DNA from: Hydractinia symbiolongicarpus
Lineage: Eukaryota > Cnidaria > Hydrozoa > Anthoathecata > Hydractiniidae
Direction: 5' to 3'
Length of the DNA stretch: 64,000 bases
NCBI RefSeq assembly: GCF_029227915.1
Contig: NC_079884.1
Coordinates: 29,576,001 to 29,640,000, forward strand
Position numbers and translations under genes: made by a program. Below are positions 25,520-38,289 of this stretch, piece by piece (positions within the stretch are counted from its first letter, which is position 1; every line of letters starts with the position of its first letter). Under the pieces are notes generated by a model, which did no database searches, was not told the DNA's origin, and saw only the letters and a program-made list of their open reading frames with translations.

Positions 25520-26931
25520 AATCTCTCGGGAAATCAGTTTACTCCCTGGATACTTTCTTTATATACATTTAACTATACGGGCCAAGCCCGGGATTTACGG
25601 GAAATCGCGGGTTTTCGTTTGCCGGCGATTAAACTTCTTTTATTCAGCGTCTCATCAAAAATGAAAACATTTCTGAAAACTACAAGTCTCATGCGTTTTA
25701 GTGGTGAAAAAATAATTTAAAAAATCTTTCGGGAAATGTGTTTACTCCCTGGATACTTTCTTTATATACATTTAACTATACGGGCCAAGCCCGGGATTTG
25801 CGGGAAATCGCGGGTTTTCGTTTGCCGGCGATTAAACTTCTTTTATTCAGCGTCTCATCAAAAATGAAAACATTTCTGAAAACTACAAGTCTCATGCGTT
25901 TTAGTGGTGAAAAAATAATTTAAAAAATCTTTCGGGAAATGTGTTTACTCCCTGGGTACTTTCTTTGTATACTTTCGACTATACGGGCCGAGGCCGGGAT
26001 TTACGGGAAGTCCCGGGTTTTCGTTTGCCGGCGATTAAACTTCTTTTATTCAGCGTCTCATCAAAAATGAAAACATTTTTAAAAACTACAAGTCTCATGG
26101 GCTTTAGTGGTGAAATAATAATTTAAAAAATCGTTCGGGAAATGAGTTTACTCCATGGGTACTTTCTTTGTATACTTTTGACTATACGGGCCTAGTCCGG
26201 CATTTACGGGAAATCGCGGTTTTTCGTTTGCCGGCGATTAAACTTTTTTTATTCAGCGTCTCATCAAAAACATTTTTAAAAACTACAAGTCTCATGAGCT
26301 TTAGTGGTGAAATAATAATTTAAAAAATCGTTCGCGAAATGAGTTTACTCCCTGGGTACTTTCTTTGTATACATTAGACTATACGGGCCAAGCCCGGGAT
26401 TTACGGGAAATCGCGGGTTTTCGTTAGCTGGCGATTAAACTTCTTTTATTCAGCGTCTCATCAAAAATGAAAACATTTCTGAAAACTACAAGTCTCATGC
26501 GTTTTAGTGGTGAAAAAATAATTTAAAAAATCTTTCGGGAAATGAGCTAACTCCCTGGGTACTTTCTTTGTATACTTTTGACTATACGGGCCGAGGCCGG
26601 GATTTACGGGAAGTCCCGGGTTTTCGTTTGCCGGCGATTAAACTTCTTTTATTCAGCGTCTCATCAAAAATAAAAACATTTTTAAAAACTACAAGTCTCA
26701 TGGGCTTTAGTGGTGAAATAATAATTTAAAAAATCGTTCGGGAAATGAGTTTACTCCCTGGGTACTTTCTTTGTATACTTTTGACTATACGGGCCGAGTC
26801 CGGGGTTTTCGTTTCGCAGGTTTTCGTTTGCCGGCGATTAAACTCCTTTTATTCAGCGTCTCATCAAAAATGACAACATTTCTGAAAACCACATGTCTCA
26901 TGCGTTTTAGTGGTGAAAAAATAATTTAAAA
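25520..26931 (+). repeat. 1.4-kb block, copy 3 of 3, rearranged
   Basis: It carries the shared marks (AATCTCTCGGG, GAAATGTG, the 6-bp deletion in H from 26262, GAGCTAACTCC at 26544). Relative to copy 2 it gains an E-type monomer with a GAAATGTG head near 25.73 kb and loses the G monomer before H. The monomer at about 26130 has a G head (CGTTCGGGAAATGAG) joined to an H body (TCCATGGG, CCTAGTCCGGC), the expected product of an unequal exchange removing one unit. Confidence 0.85.
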
Positions 26932-27540
26932 AATCGTTCATGCAATGAGTTTACTCCCTGGGTACTTTCTTTGTATACTTTTGACTATACGGGTCGAGTT
27001 CGGGATTTACGGGAAATTGCGGGTTTTCGTTTGCCGGCGATTAAACTTTTTTTATTCAGCGTCTCATCAAAAATGAAAACATTTTTAAAAACTACAAGTC
27101 TCATGAGCTTTAGTGGTGAAATAATAATTTAAAAAATCGTTCGCGAAATGAGTTTACTCCCTGGGTACTTTCTTTGTATACTTTTAACTATACGGGCTGA
27201 GTCCGGGGTTTACGGGAAATGGCGGCTTTTCGTTTGCCGGCGATTAAACTTCTTTTATTCAGCGTCTCATGGAAAATGAAAACATTTTTGAAAACTACAA
27301 GTCTCATGCGTTTTGGTGGTGAAAAGGTAATTTAAAAAATCGTTTTGGAAATGTGTTTACTCCCTGGGTACTTTCTTTGTATACTTTTGACTATACGGGC
27401 CGAGTCCGGGATTTACGGGAAATGGCGGGTTTTCGTTTGCCGGCGATTAAACTTCTTTTATGCAGCGTCTCATCAAAAATGAAAACATTTTTGAAAACTA
27501 CAAGTCTCATGCGTTTTAGTGGTAAAAAAATAATTTAAAA
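26932..27540 (+). repeat. B-C-D triplet
   Basis: Three monomers with the B (GGGTCGAGTTCGGG), C and D markers seen in the other B-C-D triplets. C carries CTCATGGAAAATG, and D has a GAAATGTG head and TTATGCAGCG. They bridge copy 3 of the 1.4-kb block and the duplicated 1.62-kb segment. Confidence 0.65.
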
Positions 27541-29160
27541 AATCGCTCGGGAAATCAGTTTACTCCCTGGGTACTTTCCTTATATACATTCAACTATACG
27601 GGCCAAGCCCGGGATTTACGGGAAATCGCGGGTTTTCGTTTGCCGGCGATTAAACTTCTTTTATTCAGCGTCTCATCAAAAATGAAAACATTTCTGAAAA
27701 CTACAAGTCTCATGCGTTTTAGTGGTGAAAAAATAATTTAAAAAATCTTTCGGGAAATGAGTTTACTCCCTGGGTACTTTCTTTGTATACTTTTGACTAT
27801 ACGGGCCGAGTCCGGAGTTTACGGGAAATGGCGGGTTTTCGTTTGCCGGCGATTAAACCACTTTCATTAAGCGTCTCATCAAAAATGACAACATTTCTGA
27901 AAACTACAAGTCTCATGCGTTTTAGTGGTGAAAAAATAATTTAAAAAATCGCTCGGTAAATCAGTTTACTCCCTGGGTACTTTCTTTATATACATTCAAC
28001 TATACGGGCCAAGCCCGGGATTTACCGGAAATCGCGGGTTTTCGTTTGCCGGCGATTAAACTTCTTTTATTCAGCGTCTCATCAAAAATGAAAACATTTC
28101 TGAAAACTACAAGTCTCATGCGTTTTAGTGGTGAAAAAATAATTTAAAAAATCTTTCGGGAAATGAGTTTACTCCCTGGGTACTTTCTTTGTATACTTTT
28201 GACTATACGGGCCGCGTCCGGGATTTACGGGAAGTCCCGGGTTTTCGTTTGCCGGCGATTAAACTTCTTTTATTCAGCGTCTCATCAAAAATGAAAATAT
28301 TTTTAAAAACTACAAGTCTCATGGGCTTTAGTGGTGAAATAATAATTTAAAAAATCGTTCGGGAAATGAGTTTACTCCCTGGGTACTTTCTTTGTATACT
28401 TTTGACTATACGGGCCGAGTCCGGGGTTTTCGTTTCGCAGGTTTTCGTTTGCCGGCGAATAAACTCCTTTTATTCAGCGTCTCATCAAAAATGACAACAT
28501 TTCTGAAAACCACATGTCTCATGCGTTTTAGTGGTGAAAAAATAATTTAAAAAATCGTTCATGAAATGAGTTTACTCCATGGGTACTTTCTTTGTATACT
28601 TTTGACTATACGGGCCTAGTCCGGCATTTACGGGAAATCGCGGTTTTTCGTTTGCCGGCGAGTAAACATTTTTTATTCAGCGTCTCATCAAAAATGAAAA
28701 CATTTTTAAAAACTACAAGTCTCATGAGCTTTAGTGGTGAAATAATAATTTAAAAAATCGTTCGCGAAATGAGTTTACTCCCTGGGTACTTTCTTTGTAT
28801 ACATTAGACTATACCGGCCAAGCCCGGGATTTACGGGAAATCGCGGGTTTTCGTTAGCTGGCGATTAAACCTCTTTCATTAAGCGTCTCATCAAAAATGA
28901 AATCATTTTTGAAAACTACAAGTCTCATCCGTTTTAGTGGTGAAAAAAAAATTTAAAAAATCGTTCGGGAAATTAGTTTACACCCTGGGTACTTTTTTGT
29001 ATACATTCGACTATGCGGGCCAAGCCCGGGATTTACGTGAAATCGCGGGTTTTCGTTTGCCGGCGCTTAAACCTCTTTCAGTAAGCGGCTCATCAAAAAT
29101 GAAAACATTTTTGAAAACTACTAGTCTCATGCGTTTTAGTGGTGAAAAAATAATTTAAAA
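27541..29160 (+). repeat. 1.62-kb segment, second copy
   Basis: Same eight-monomer order as 20249-21868 at a constant 7,292-bp offset. Private differences include CTCGGTAAATCAG near 27.95 kb, AAAATATTTTT near 28.30 kb and AAACATTTTTTATTC in H. It continues into monomers resembling the 6-mer zone. Confidence 0.85.
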
Positions 29161-30577
29161 AATCGTTCGGAAAATGAGTTTACTCCCTGGGTACTTTCTT
29201 TGTATACTTTTGACTATACGGGCCGAGTCCGGGGTTTTCGTTTCGCAGGTTTTCGTTTGCCGGCGAGTAAACATTTTTTATTCAGCGTCTCATCAAAAAT
29301 GAAAACATTTTTAAAAACTACAAGTCTCATGAGCTTTAGTGGTGAAATAATAATTTAAAAAATCGTTCGCGAAATGAGTTTACTCCCTGGGTACTTTCTT
29401 TGTATACTTTTGACTATACGGGTCGAGTTCGGGATTTACGGGAAATTGCGGGTTTTCGTTTGCCGGCAATTAAACTTTTTTTATTCAGCGTCTCATGAAA
29501 AATGAAAACATTTTTAAAAACTACAAGTCTCATGAGCTTTAGTGGTGAAATAATAATTTAAAAAATCGTTCGCGAAATGAGTTTACTCCCTGGGTACTTT
29601 CTTTGTATAATTTTAACTATACGGGCTGAGTCCGGGGTTTACGGGAAATGGCGGGTTTTCGTTTGCCGGCGATTAAACTTCTTTTTTTCAGCGTCTCATC
29701 AAAAATGAAAACATTTTTGAAAACTACAAGTCTCATGCGTTTTGGTGGTGAAAAGGTTATTTAAAAAATCGTTTTGGAAATGAGTTTACTCCCTGGGTAC
29801 TTTCTTTGTATACTTTTGACTATACGGGCCGAGTCCGGGATTTACGGGAAATGGCGGGTTTTCGTTTGCCGGCGATTAAACTTCTTTTATTCAGCGTCTC
29901 ATCAAAATGAAAACATTTTTGAAAACTACAAGTCTCATGCGTTTTAGTGGTGAAAAAATAATTTAAAAAATCGCTCGGGAAATCAGTTTACTCCCTGGGT
30001 ACTTTCTTTATATACATTCAACTATACGGGCCAAGCCCGGGATTTACGGGAAATCGCGGGTTTTCGTTTGCCGGCGATTAAACTTGTTTTATTCAGCGTC
30101 TCATCAAAAATGAAAACATTTCTGAAAACTACAAGTCTCATGCGTTTTAGTGGTGAAAAAATAATTTAAAAAATCTTTCGGGAAATGAGTTTACTCCCTG
30201 GGTACTTTCTTTGTATACTTTTGACTATACGGGCCGAGTCCGGGATTTACGGGAAGTCCCGGGTTTTCGTTTGCCGGCGATTAAACTTCTTTTATTCAGC
30301 GTCTCATCAAAAATGAAAACATTTTTAAAAACTACAAGTTTCATGGGCTTTACTGGTGAAATAATAATTTAAAAAATCGTTCGGGAAATGAGTTTACTTA
30401 CTGGGTACTTTCTTTGTATACTTTTGACTATACGGGCTGAGTCCGGGATTTACGGGAAATCGCAGGTTTTCGTTTGCCGGCGATTATACTTCTTTTATTC
30501 AGCGTCTCATCAAAAATGAAAACATTTATGAAAACTACAAGTCTCATGCGTTTTAGTGGTGAAAAAATAATTTAAAA
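29161..30577 (+). repeat. G/H chimera followed by B-C-D-E-F series
   Basis: The first monomer joins a K-type following head (CGGAAAATGAG), the G centre (GGTTTTCGTTTCGCAGG) and an H right half (GCGAGTAAACATTTTTT, GAGCTTTAG). It is followed by B, C and D with the same variants as 23.1-24.3 kb (CTCATGAAAAATG, GTATAATTTT, GGTTATTT), then E, F, and a monomer with GATTATACTTC and CATTTATGAAAAC, which introduces the next zone. Confidence 0.7.
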
Positions 30578-33500
30578 AATCGTTCGGGAAATGAGTTTAC
30601 TCCCTGGGTACTTTCTTTGTACACTTTTGACTATACGGGCCGAGTCCGGAGTTCACGGGAAATGACGGGTTTTCGTTTGCCGGCGATTAAACCACTTTCA
30701 TTAAGCGTTTCATCAAAAATGACAACATTTCTGAAAACCACATTTCTCATGCGTTGTAGTGGTGAAAAAATAATTTAAAAAATCGTTCATGAAATGAGTT
30801 TACTCCCTGGGTACTTTCTTTGTATACTTTTGACTATACGGGCCGAGTCCGGAGTTCACGGGAAATGACGGGTTTTCGTTTGCCGGCGATTAAACCACTT
30901 TCATTAAGCGTTTCATCAAAAATGACAACATTTCTGTAAACCACATGTCTCATGCGTTTTAGTGGTGAAAAAATAATTTAAAAAATCGTTCATGAAGTGA
31001 GTTTACTCCATGGGTACTTTCTTTGTATACTTTTGACTATACGGGCCGAGTCCGGCATTTACGGGAAATCGCGGTTTTTCGTTTGCCGGCGATTAAACTT
31101 TTTTTATTCAGCGTCTCATCAAAAATGAAAACATTTTTAAAAACTACAAGTCTCATGAGCTTTAGTGGTGAAATAATAATTTAAAAAATCGTTCGCGAAA
31201 TGAGTTTACTCCCTGGGTACTTTCTTTGTATACATTAGACTATACGGGCCAAGCCCGGGTTTTACGGGAAATCGCGGGTTTTCGTTTGCTGGCGATTAAA
31301 CCTCTTTCATTAAGCGTCTCATCAAAAATGAAAACATTATTGAAAACTACAAGTCTCATCCGTTTTAGTGGTGAAAAAAAAATTTAAAAAATCGTTCGGG
31401 AAATTAGTTTACACCCTGGGTACTTTTTTTGTATACATTCGACTATGCGGGCCAAGCCCGGGATTTACGTGAAATCGCGGGTTTTAGTTTGCCGGCGCTT
31501 AAAGCTCTTTCAGTAAGCGGCTCATCAAAAATGAAAACATTTTTGAAAACTACTAGTCTCATGCGTTTTAGTGGTGAAAAAATAATTTAAAAAATCGTTC
31601 GGAAAATGAGTTTACTCCCTGGGTACTTTCTTTGTATACTTTTGACTATACGGGCCAAGACCGGGATTTACGGGAAATCGCGGGTTTTCGTTTGCCGGCA
31701 ATTATACTTCTTTTATTCAGCGTCTCATCAAAAATGAAAACATTTATGAAAACTACAAGTCTCATGCGTTTTAGTGGTGAAAAAATAATTTAAAAAATCG
31801 TTCGGGAAATGAGTTTACTCCCTGGGTACTTTCTTTGTATACTTTTGACTATACGGGCCGAGTCCGGAGTTTACGGGAAATGGCGGGTTTTCGTTTGCCG
31901 GCGATTAAACCACTTTCATTAAGCGTCTCATCAAAAATGACAACATTTCTGAAAACCACATGTCTCATGCGTTTTAGTGGTGAAAAAATAATTTAAAAAA
32001 TCGTTCATGAAATGAGTTTATTCCCTTGGTACTTTCTTTCTATACTTTTGACTATACGGGCCGAGTCCGGGATTTACGGGAAATCGCGGGTTTTCGTTTG
32101 CCGGCGCTTAAAGCTCTTTCAGTAAGCGGCTCATCAAAAATGAAAACATTTTTGAAAACTACTAGTCTCATGCGTTTTAGTGGTGAAAAAATAATTTAAA
32201 AAATCGTTCGGAAAATGAGTTTACTCCCTGGGTACTTTCTTTGTATACTTTTGACTATACGGGCCAAGCCCGGGATTTACGGGAAATCGCGGGTTTTCGT
32301 TTGCCGGCAATTATACTTCTTTTATTCAGCGTCTCATCAAAAATGAAAACATTTATGAAAACTACAAGTCTCATGCGTTTTAGTGGTGAAAAAATAATTT
32401 AAAAAATCGTTCGGGAAATGAGTTTACTCCCTGGGTACTTTCTTTGTATACTTTTGACTATACGGGCCGACTCCGGAGTTTACGGGAAATGGCGGGTTTT
32501 CGTTTGCCGGCGATTAAACCACTTTCATTAAGCGTCTCATCAAAAATGACAACATTTCTGAAAACCACATGTCTCATGCGTTTTAGTGGTGAAAAAATAA
32601 TTTAAAAAATCGTTCATGAAATGAGTTTATTCCCTTGGTACTTTCTTTCTATACTTTTGACTATACGGGCCGAGTCCGGGATTTACGGGTAATCGCGGGT
32701 TTTCGTTTGCCGGCGATTAAACTTTTTTTATTCAGCGTCTCATCAAAAATGAAAACATTTTTAAAAACTACAAGTCTCATGAGCTTTAGTGGTGAAATAA
32801 TAACTTAAAAAATCGTTCGCGAAATGAGTTTACTCCCTGGGTACTTTCTTTGTATACATTCGACTATACGGGCGAAGCCCGGCATTTACGGGAATTCGCG
32901 GGTTTTCGTTTGCCGGCGATTAAACCTCTTTCATTAAGCGTTTCATCAAAAATGAAAACATTTCTGAAAACTACAAGTCTCATCCGTTTTAGTGGTGAAA
33001 AAATAATTTAAAAAATCGTTCGGGAAATGAGTTTACTCCCTGGGTACTTTCTTTGTATACTTTTGACTATACGGGCCGAGTCCGGAGTTCACGGGAAATG
33101 ACGGGTTTTCGTTTGCCGGCGATTAAACCACTTTCATTAAGCGTTTCATCAAAAATGACAACATTTCTGAAAACCACATGTCTCATGCGTTTTAGTGGTG
33201 AAAAAATAATTCAAAAATCGTTCATGAAATGAGTTTACTCCATGGGTACTTTATTTGTATACTTTTGACTATACGGGCCGAGTCCGGCATTTACGGGAAA
33301 TCGCGGTTTTTCGTTTGCCGGCGATTAAACTTTTTTTATTCAGCGTCTCATCAAAAATGAAAACATTTTTAAAAACTACAAGTCTCATGAGCTTTAGTGG
33401 TGAAATAATAATTTAAAAAATCGTTCGCGAAATGAGTTTACTCCCTGGGTACTTTCTTTGTATACATTAGACTATACGGGCCAAGCCCGGGTTTTACGGG

Positions 33501-34434
33501 AAATCGCGGGTTTTCGTTTGCCGGCGATTAAACCTCTTTCATTAAGCGTCTCATCAAAAATGAAAACATTATTGAAAACTACAAGTCTCATCCGTTTTAG
33601 TGGTGAAAAAAAAATTTAAAAAATCGTTCGGGAAATTAGTTTACACCCTGGGTACTTTTTTTGTATACATTCGACTATGCGGGCCAAGCCCGGGATTTAC
33701 GTGAAATCGCGGGTTTTAGTTTGCCGGCGCTTAAAGCTCTTTCAGTAAGCGGCTCATCAAAAATGAAAACATTTTTGAAAACTACTAGTCTCATGCGTTT
33801 TAGTGGTGAAAAAATAATTTAAAAAATCGTTCGGGAAATGAGTTTACTCCCTGGGTACTTTCTTTGTATACTTTTGACCATACGGGCCGAGTCCGGAGTT
33901 TACGGGAAATGGCGGGTTTTCGTTTGCCGGCGATTAAACCACTTTCATTAAGCGTCTCATCAAAAATGACAACATTTCTGAAAACCACATGTCTCATGCG
34001 TTTTAGTGGTGAAAAAATAATTTAAAAAATCGTTCATGAAATGAGTTTATTCCCTTGGTACTTTCTTTCTATACTTTTGACTATACGGGCCGAGTCCGGG
34101 ATTTACGGGAAATCGCGGGTTTTCGTTTGCCGGCGATTAAACTTTTTTTATTCAGCGTCTCATCAAAAATGAAAACATTTTTAAAAACTACAAGTCTCAT
34201 GAGCTTTAGTGGTGAAACAATAACTTAAAAAATCGTTCGCGAAATGAGTTTACTCCCTGGGTACTTTCTTTGTATACATTCGACTATACGGGCGAAGCCC
34301 GGCATTTACGGGAATTCGCGGGTTTTCGTTTGCCGGCGATTAAACCTCTTTCATTAAGCGTCTCATCAAAAATGAAAACATTTCTGAAAACTACAAGTCT
34401 CATCCGTTTTAGTGGTGAAAAAAAAAATTAAAAA
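30578..34434 (+). repeat. 11/12-mer HOR with A-B-M sub-blocks
   Basis: An A variant with GAGTTCACGGGAAATGACGGG starts at 30578 and again at 33014 (2,436 bp, 12 monomers). K monomers with GGGTTTTAGTTTG and CTTAAAGCTC start at 31390 and 33622 (2,232 bp, 11 monomers). The difference is one extra A variant in the first unit. Inside, A-B-M triplets with TTCCCTTGGTAC and CTTTCTATAC occur near 32.40 and 33.82 kb. A B/K chimera lies near 32.0-32.2 kb. Confidence 0.75.
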
Positions 34435-35448
34435 ATCGTTCGGGAAATGAGTTTACAATCTGGGTACTTTCTTTGTATACATTCGACTATGCGGGCCAAG
34501 CGCGGGATTTACGTAAAATCGCGGGTTTTCGTTTGCCGGCGATTAAACCTCTTTCATTAGGCGGCTCATCAAAAATGAAAACATTTTTGATAACTACTAG
34601 TCTCATGCGTTTTAGTGGTGAAAAAATAATTTAAAAAATCGTTCGGAAAATGAGTTTACTCCCTGGGTACTTTCTTTGTATACTTTTGACTATACGGGCC
34701 AAGCCCGGGATTTACGGGAAATCGCGGGTTTTCGTTTGCCGGCGATTAAACCACTTTCATTAAGCGTCTCATCAAAAATGAAAACATTTCTGAAAACTAC
34801 AAGTCTCATCCGTTTTAGTGGTGAAAAAATAATTTAAAAAATCGTTCGGAAAATGAGTTTACTCCCTGGGTACTTTCTTTGTATACTTTTGACTGTACGG
34901 GCCAAGCCCGGGATTAACGGGAAATCGCGGGTTTTCGTTTGCCCGCGATTAAACATCTTTCATTAAGCGTCTCATCAAAAATGAAAACATTTTTGAAAAC
35001 TACAAGTCTCATCCGTTTTAGTGGTGAAAAAAAAAATTAAAAAATCGTTCGGGAAATGAATTTACACCCTGGGTACTTTCTTTGTATACATTCGACTATG
35101 CGGGCCAAGCCCGGGATTTACGTGAAATCGCGGGTTTACGTTTGCCGGCGATTAAACCTCTTTCATTAAGCGGCTCATCAAAAATGAAAACATTTTTGAA
35201 AACTACTAGTCCCATGCGTTTTAGTGGTGAAAAAATAATTTAAAAAATCGTTCGGAAAATGAGTTTACTCCCTGGGTACTTTCTTTGTATACTTTTGACT
35301 GTACGGGCCAAGTCCGGGATTTACGGGAAATCGCGGGTTTTCGTTTGCCGGCGATTAAACTTCTTTTATTCAGCGTCTCATCAAAAATGAAAACATTTTT
35401 AAAAACTACAAGTCTCATGGGCTTTAGTGCTGAAAAAATAATTTAAAA
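34435..35448 (+). repeat. Five K-like and CAAGCCCGGG monomers
   Basis: K-type monomers (ACTATGCGGGCC, GCGGCTC, ACTACTAGTC) alternate with monomers headed CGGAAAATGAG with GGGCCAAGCCCGGG and CTCTTTC or CACTTTC centres. The CGGAAAATGAG head and CCTCTTTCATTAAGCG cassette are common in domain B, so these may be transitional. Confidence 0.6.
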
Positions 35449-38289
35449 ATTCGTTTGGGAAATGAGTTTACTCCCTGGGTACATTCTTTGTATACTTTTG
35501 ACTATACGGGCCGAGTCCGGAGTTTACGGGAAATGGCGGGTTTTCGTTTGCCGGCGATTGAACCACTTTCATTAAGCGTCTCATCAAAAATAACAACATT
35601 TCTGAAAACCACATGTCTCATGCGTTTTAGTGGTGAAAAAATAATTTAAAAAATCGTTCATGCAATGAGTTTACTCCCTGGGTACTTTCTTTGTATACCT
35701 TTCACTATACGGGCCGAGTCCGGGATTTACGGGAAATCGCGGGTTTTCGTTTACCGGCGATTAAACTTTTTTTATTCAGCGTCTCATCAAAAATGAAAAC
35801 ATTTTTAAAAACTACAAGTCTCATGAGCTTTAGTGGTGAAATAATAATTTAAGAAATCGTTCGCGAAATGAGTTTACTCCCTGGGTACTTTCTTTGTATA
35901 CTTTTGACTATACGGGCTGAGTCCGGGGTTTACAGGAAATGGCGGGTCTTCGTTTGCTGGCGATTAAACTTCTTTTATTCAGCGTCTCATCAAAAATGAA
36001 AACATTTTTGAAAACTACAAGTCTCATACGTTTTAGTGGTGAAAAGGTAATTTGAAAAATCGTTTTGGAAATGAGTTTACTCACAGGGTACTTTCTTTGT
36101 ATACATTCGACTATACGGGCCAAGACCGGGATTTACAGGAAATCGCGGGTTTTCGTTTGCCGGCTATTAAACCACATTCATTAAGCGTCTCATCAAAAAT
36201 GAAAACATTTCTAAAAACTACAAGTCTCATGCGTTTTAGTGGTGAAAAAATAATTTAAAAAATCGTTCGGGAAATGAGTTTACTCCCTGGGTACTTTCTT
36301 TGTATACTTTTGACTATACAAGCCGAGTCCGGAGTTTACGGGAAATGGCGGGTTTTCGTTTGCCGGCGATTAAACCACTTTCATTAAGCGTCTCATCAAA
36401 AATGACAACATTTCTGAAAACCACATGTCTCATGCGTTTTAGTGGTGAAAAAATAATTTTATAAATCGATCATGCAATGAGTTTACTCCCTGGGTACTTT
36501 CTTTGTATACTTTTGACTATACGGGCCGAGTCCGGGATTTACGGGAAATGGCGGGTGTTCGTTTGCCGGCGATTAAACTTCTTTTATTCAGCGTCTCATC
36601 AAAAATGAAAACATTTTTGAAAACTACAAGTCTCATGCGTTTTAGTGGTGAAATGGTAATTTAAAAAATCGTTTTGGAAATGAGTTTACTCACAGGGTAC
36701 TTTCTTTGTATACATTCGACTATACGTGACAAGACCGGGATTTACAGTAAATCGCGGGTTTTCGTTTGCCGGCTATTAAACCACATTCATTAAGCGTCTC
36801 ATCAAAAATAAAAACATTTCTGAAAACCACATGTCTTATGCGTTTTAGTGGTGAAAAAATAATTTAAAAAATCGTTCGGGAAATGAGTTTACTCCCTGGG
36901 TACTTTCTTTGTATACTTTTGACTATACGGGCCGAGTCCGGGATTTACGGGAAGTCCCGGGTTTTCGTTTGCCGGCGTTTAAACTTCTTTTATTCAGCGT
37001 CTCATCAAAAATGACAACATTTCTGAAAACCACATGTCTCATGCATTTTAGTGGTGAAAAAATAATTTAAAAAATCGTTCATGCAATGAGTTTACTCCCT
37101 GGGTACTTTCTTTGTATACTTTTGACTATACGGGCCGAGTCCGGGATTTACGGGAAATCGCGGGTTTTCGTTTACCGGCGATTAAAGTTTTTTTATTCAG
37201 CGTCTCATCAAAAATAAAAACATTTTTAAAAACTACAAGTCTCATGAGCTTTAGTGGTGAAATAATAATTTGAAAAATTGTTCGCGAAATGAGTTTACTC
37301 CCTGAGTACTTTCTTTGTATACTTTTGACTATACGGGCTGAGTACGGGGTTTACGCGAAATGGCGGGTTTTCGTTTGCCGGCGATTAAACTTCTTTTATT
37401 CAGCGTCTCATCAAAAATGACAACATTTCTGAAAACCACATGTCTCATGCGTTTTTGTGGTGAAAAAATAATTTAAAAAATCGTTCATGCAATGAGTTTA
37501 CTCCCTGGGTACTTTCTTTGTATACTTTTGACTATACGGGCCGAATCCGGGATTTACGGGAAATCGCGGGTTTTCGTTTGCCGGCGATTAAACTTTTTTT
37601 ATTCAGCGTCTCTTCAAAAACGAAAACATTTTTAAAAACTACAAGTCTCATGAGCTTTAGTGGTGAAATAATAATTTAAAAAAATCGTTCGCGAAATGAG
37701 TTTACTCCCTGGGTACTTTCTTTGTAAACTTTTGACTATACGGGCTGAGTCCGGGGTTTACGGGAAATGGCGGGTTTTCGTTTGCCGGCGATTAAACTTC
37801 TTTTATTCGGCGTCTCATCAAAAATGAAAACATTTTTGAAAACTACAAGTCTCATGCGTTTTAGTGGTGAAAAGGTAATTTAAAAAATCGTTTTGGAAAT
37901 GAGTTTACTCACAGGGTACTTTCTTTGTATACATTCGACTATACGGGCCAAGACCGTGATTTACAGGAAATCGAAGGTTTTCGTTTGCCGGCTATTAAAC
38001 CACATTCATTAAGCGTCTCATTAAAAAAGAAAACATTTCTGAAAACTACAAGTCTCATGCGTTTTAGTGGTGAAAAAATAATTTAAAAAATCGTTCATGC
38101 AATGAGTTTACTCCCTGGGTACTTTGTTGTATACTTTTGACTATACGGGCGAGTCCGGGATTTACGGGAAATGGCGGGTTTTCGTTTGCCGGCGATTAAA
38201 CTTTTTTTATTCAGCGTCTCATCAAAAATGAAAACATTTTTAAAAACTACAAGTCTCATGAGCTTTAGTGGTGAAATAATAATTTAAAA
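35449..38289 (+). repeat. Degenerate A-B-C-N 4-mer, right copy
   Basis: N monomers lie near 36.06, 36.67 and 37.89 kb, separated by B, C and A monomers and chimeras. Copies here carry many singletons: AATCGATCATG, CATACGTTTTAG, ACGTGACAAGACC, AATCGAAGG, TTAAAAAAGAAAAC, and small deletions near 38.12-38.15 kb. C near 37.7 kb has the CTTTGTAAAC variant also found near 2.47 kb. The raised number of private changes suggests this zone has been homogenised less recently. Confidence 0.75.

Larger units (their letters stand above)
1..38289 (+). repeat. Domain A: older mosaic of monomer types A-N
   Basis: This part is built of types recognised by recurring cassettes. A: GACAACATTT with CACATG. B: catg(a/c)aatgag head and CATGAGCTTTAG tail. 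C: CGCGAAATGAG head and GGGCTGAGTCCGGGG centre. D: GTTTTGG head. E: AAATCAG head and CTTTATATAC. F: GAAGTCCCGGG. G: GGTTTTCGTTTCGCAGG. H: CCTAGTCCGGC. I: CATTAGAC and GTTAGCTGG. J and K: ACACCCTGG variants. N: TCACAGGG with GGCTATTAAACCACATTC. The order is irregular, with several local HORs. The ACAAGTTTG tail typical of domain B is absent. Confidence 0.85.

Noticed and set aside
33198-33222. Possible array break near GAAAAAATAATTCAAAAATCG
   Set aside because: It is only a substitution and one lost A in the normal monomer end; the repeat continues in phase.
36450-36480. Possible foreign junction at AATAATTTTATAAATCGATCATG
   Set aside because: It aligns with the ordinary monomer end with a few substitutions and is followed by a normal monomer.
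38085-38289. Possible insertion boundary near TACTTTGTTGTATAC and GGGCGAGTCC
   Set aside because: These are small deletions in a diverged B-like monomer. No non-satellite sequence is present.
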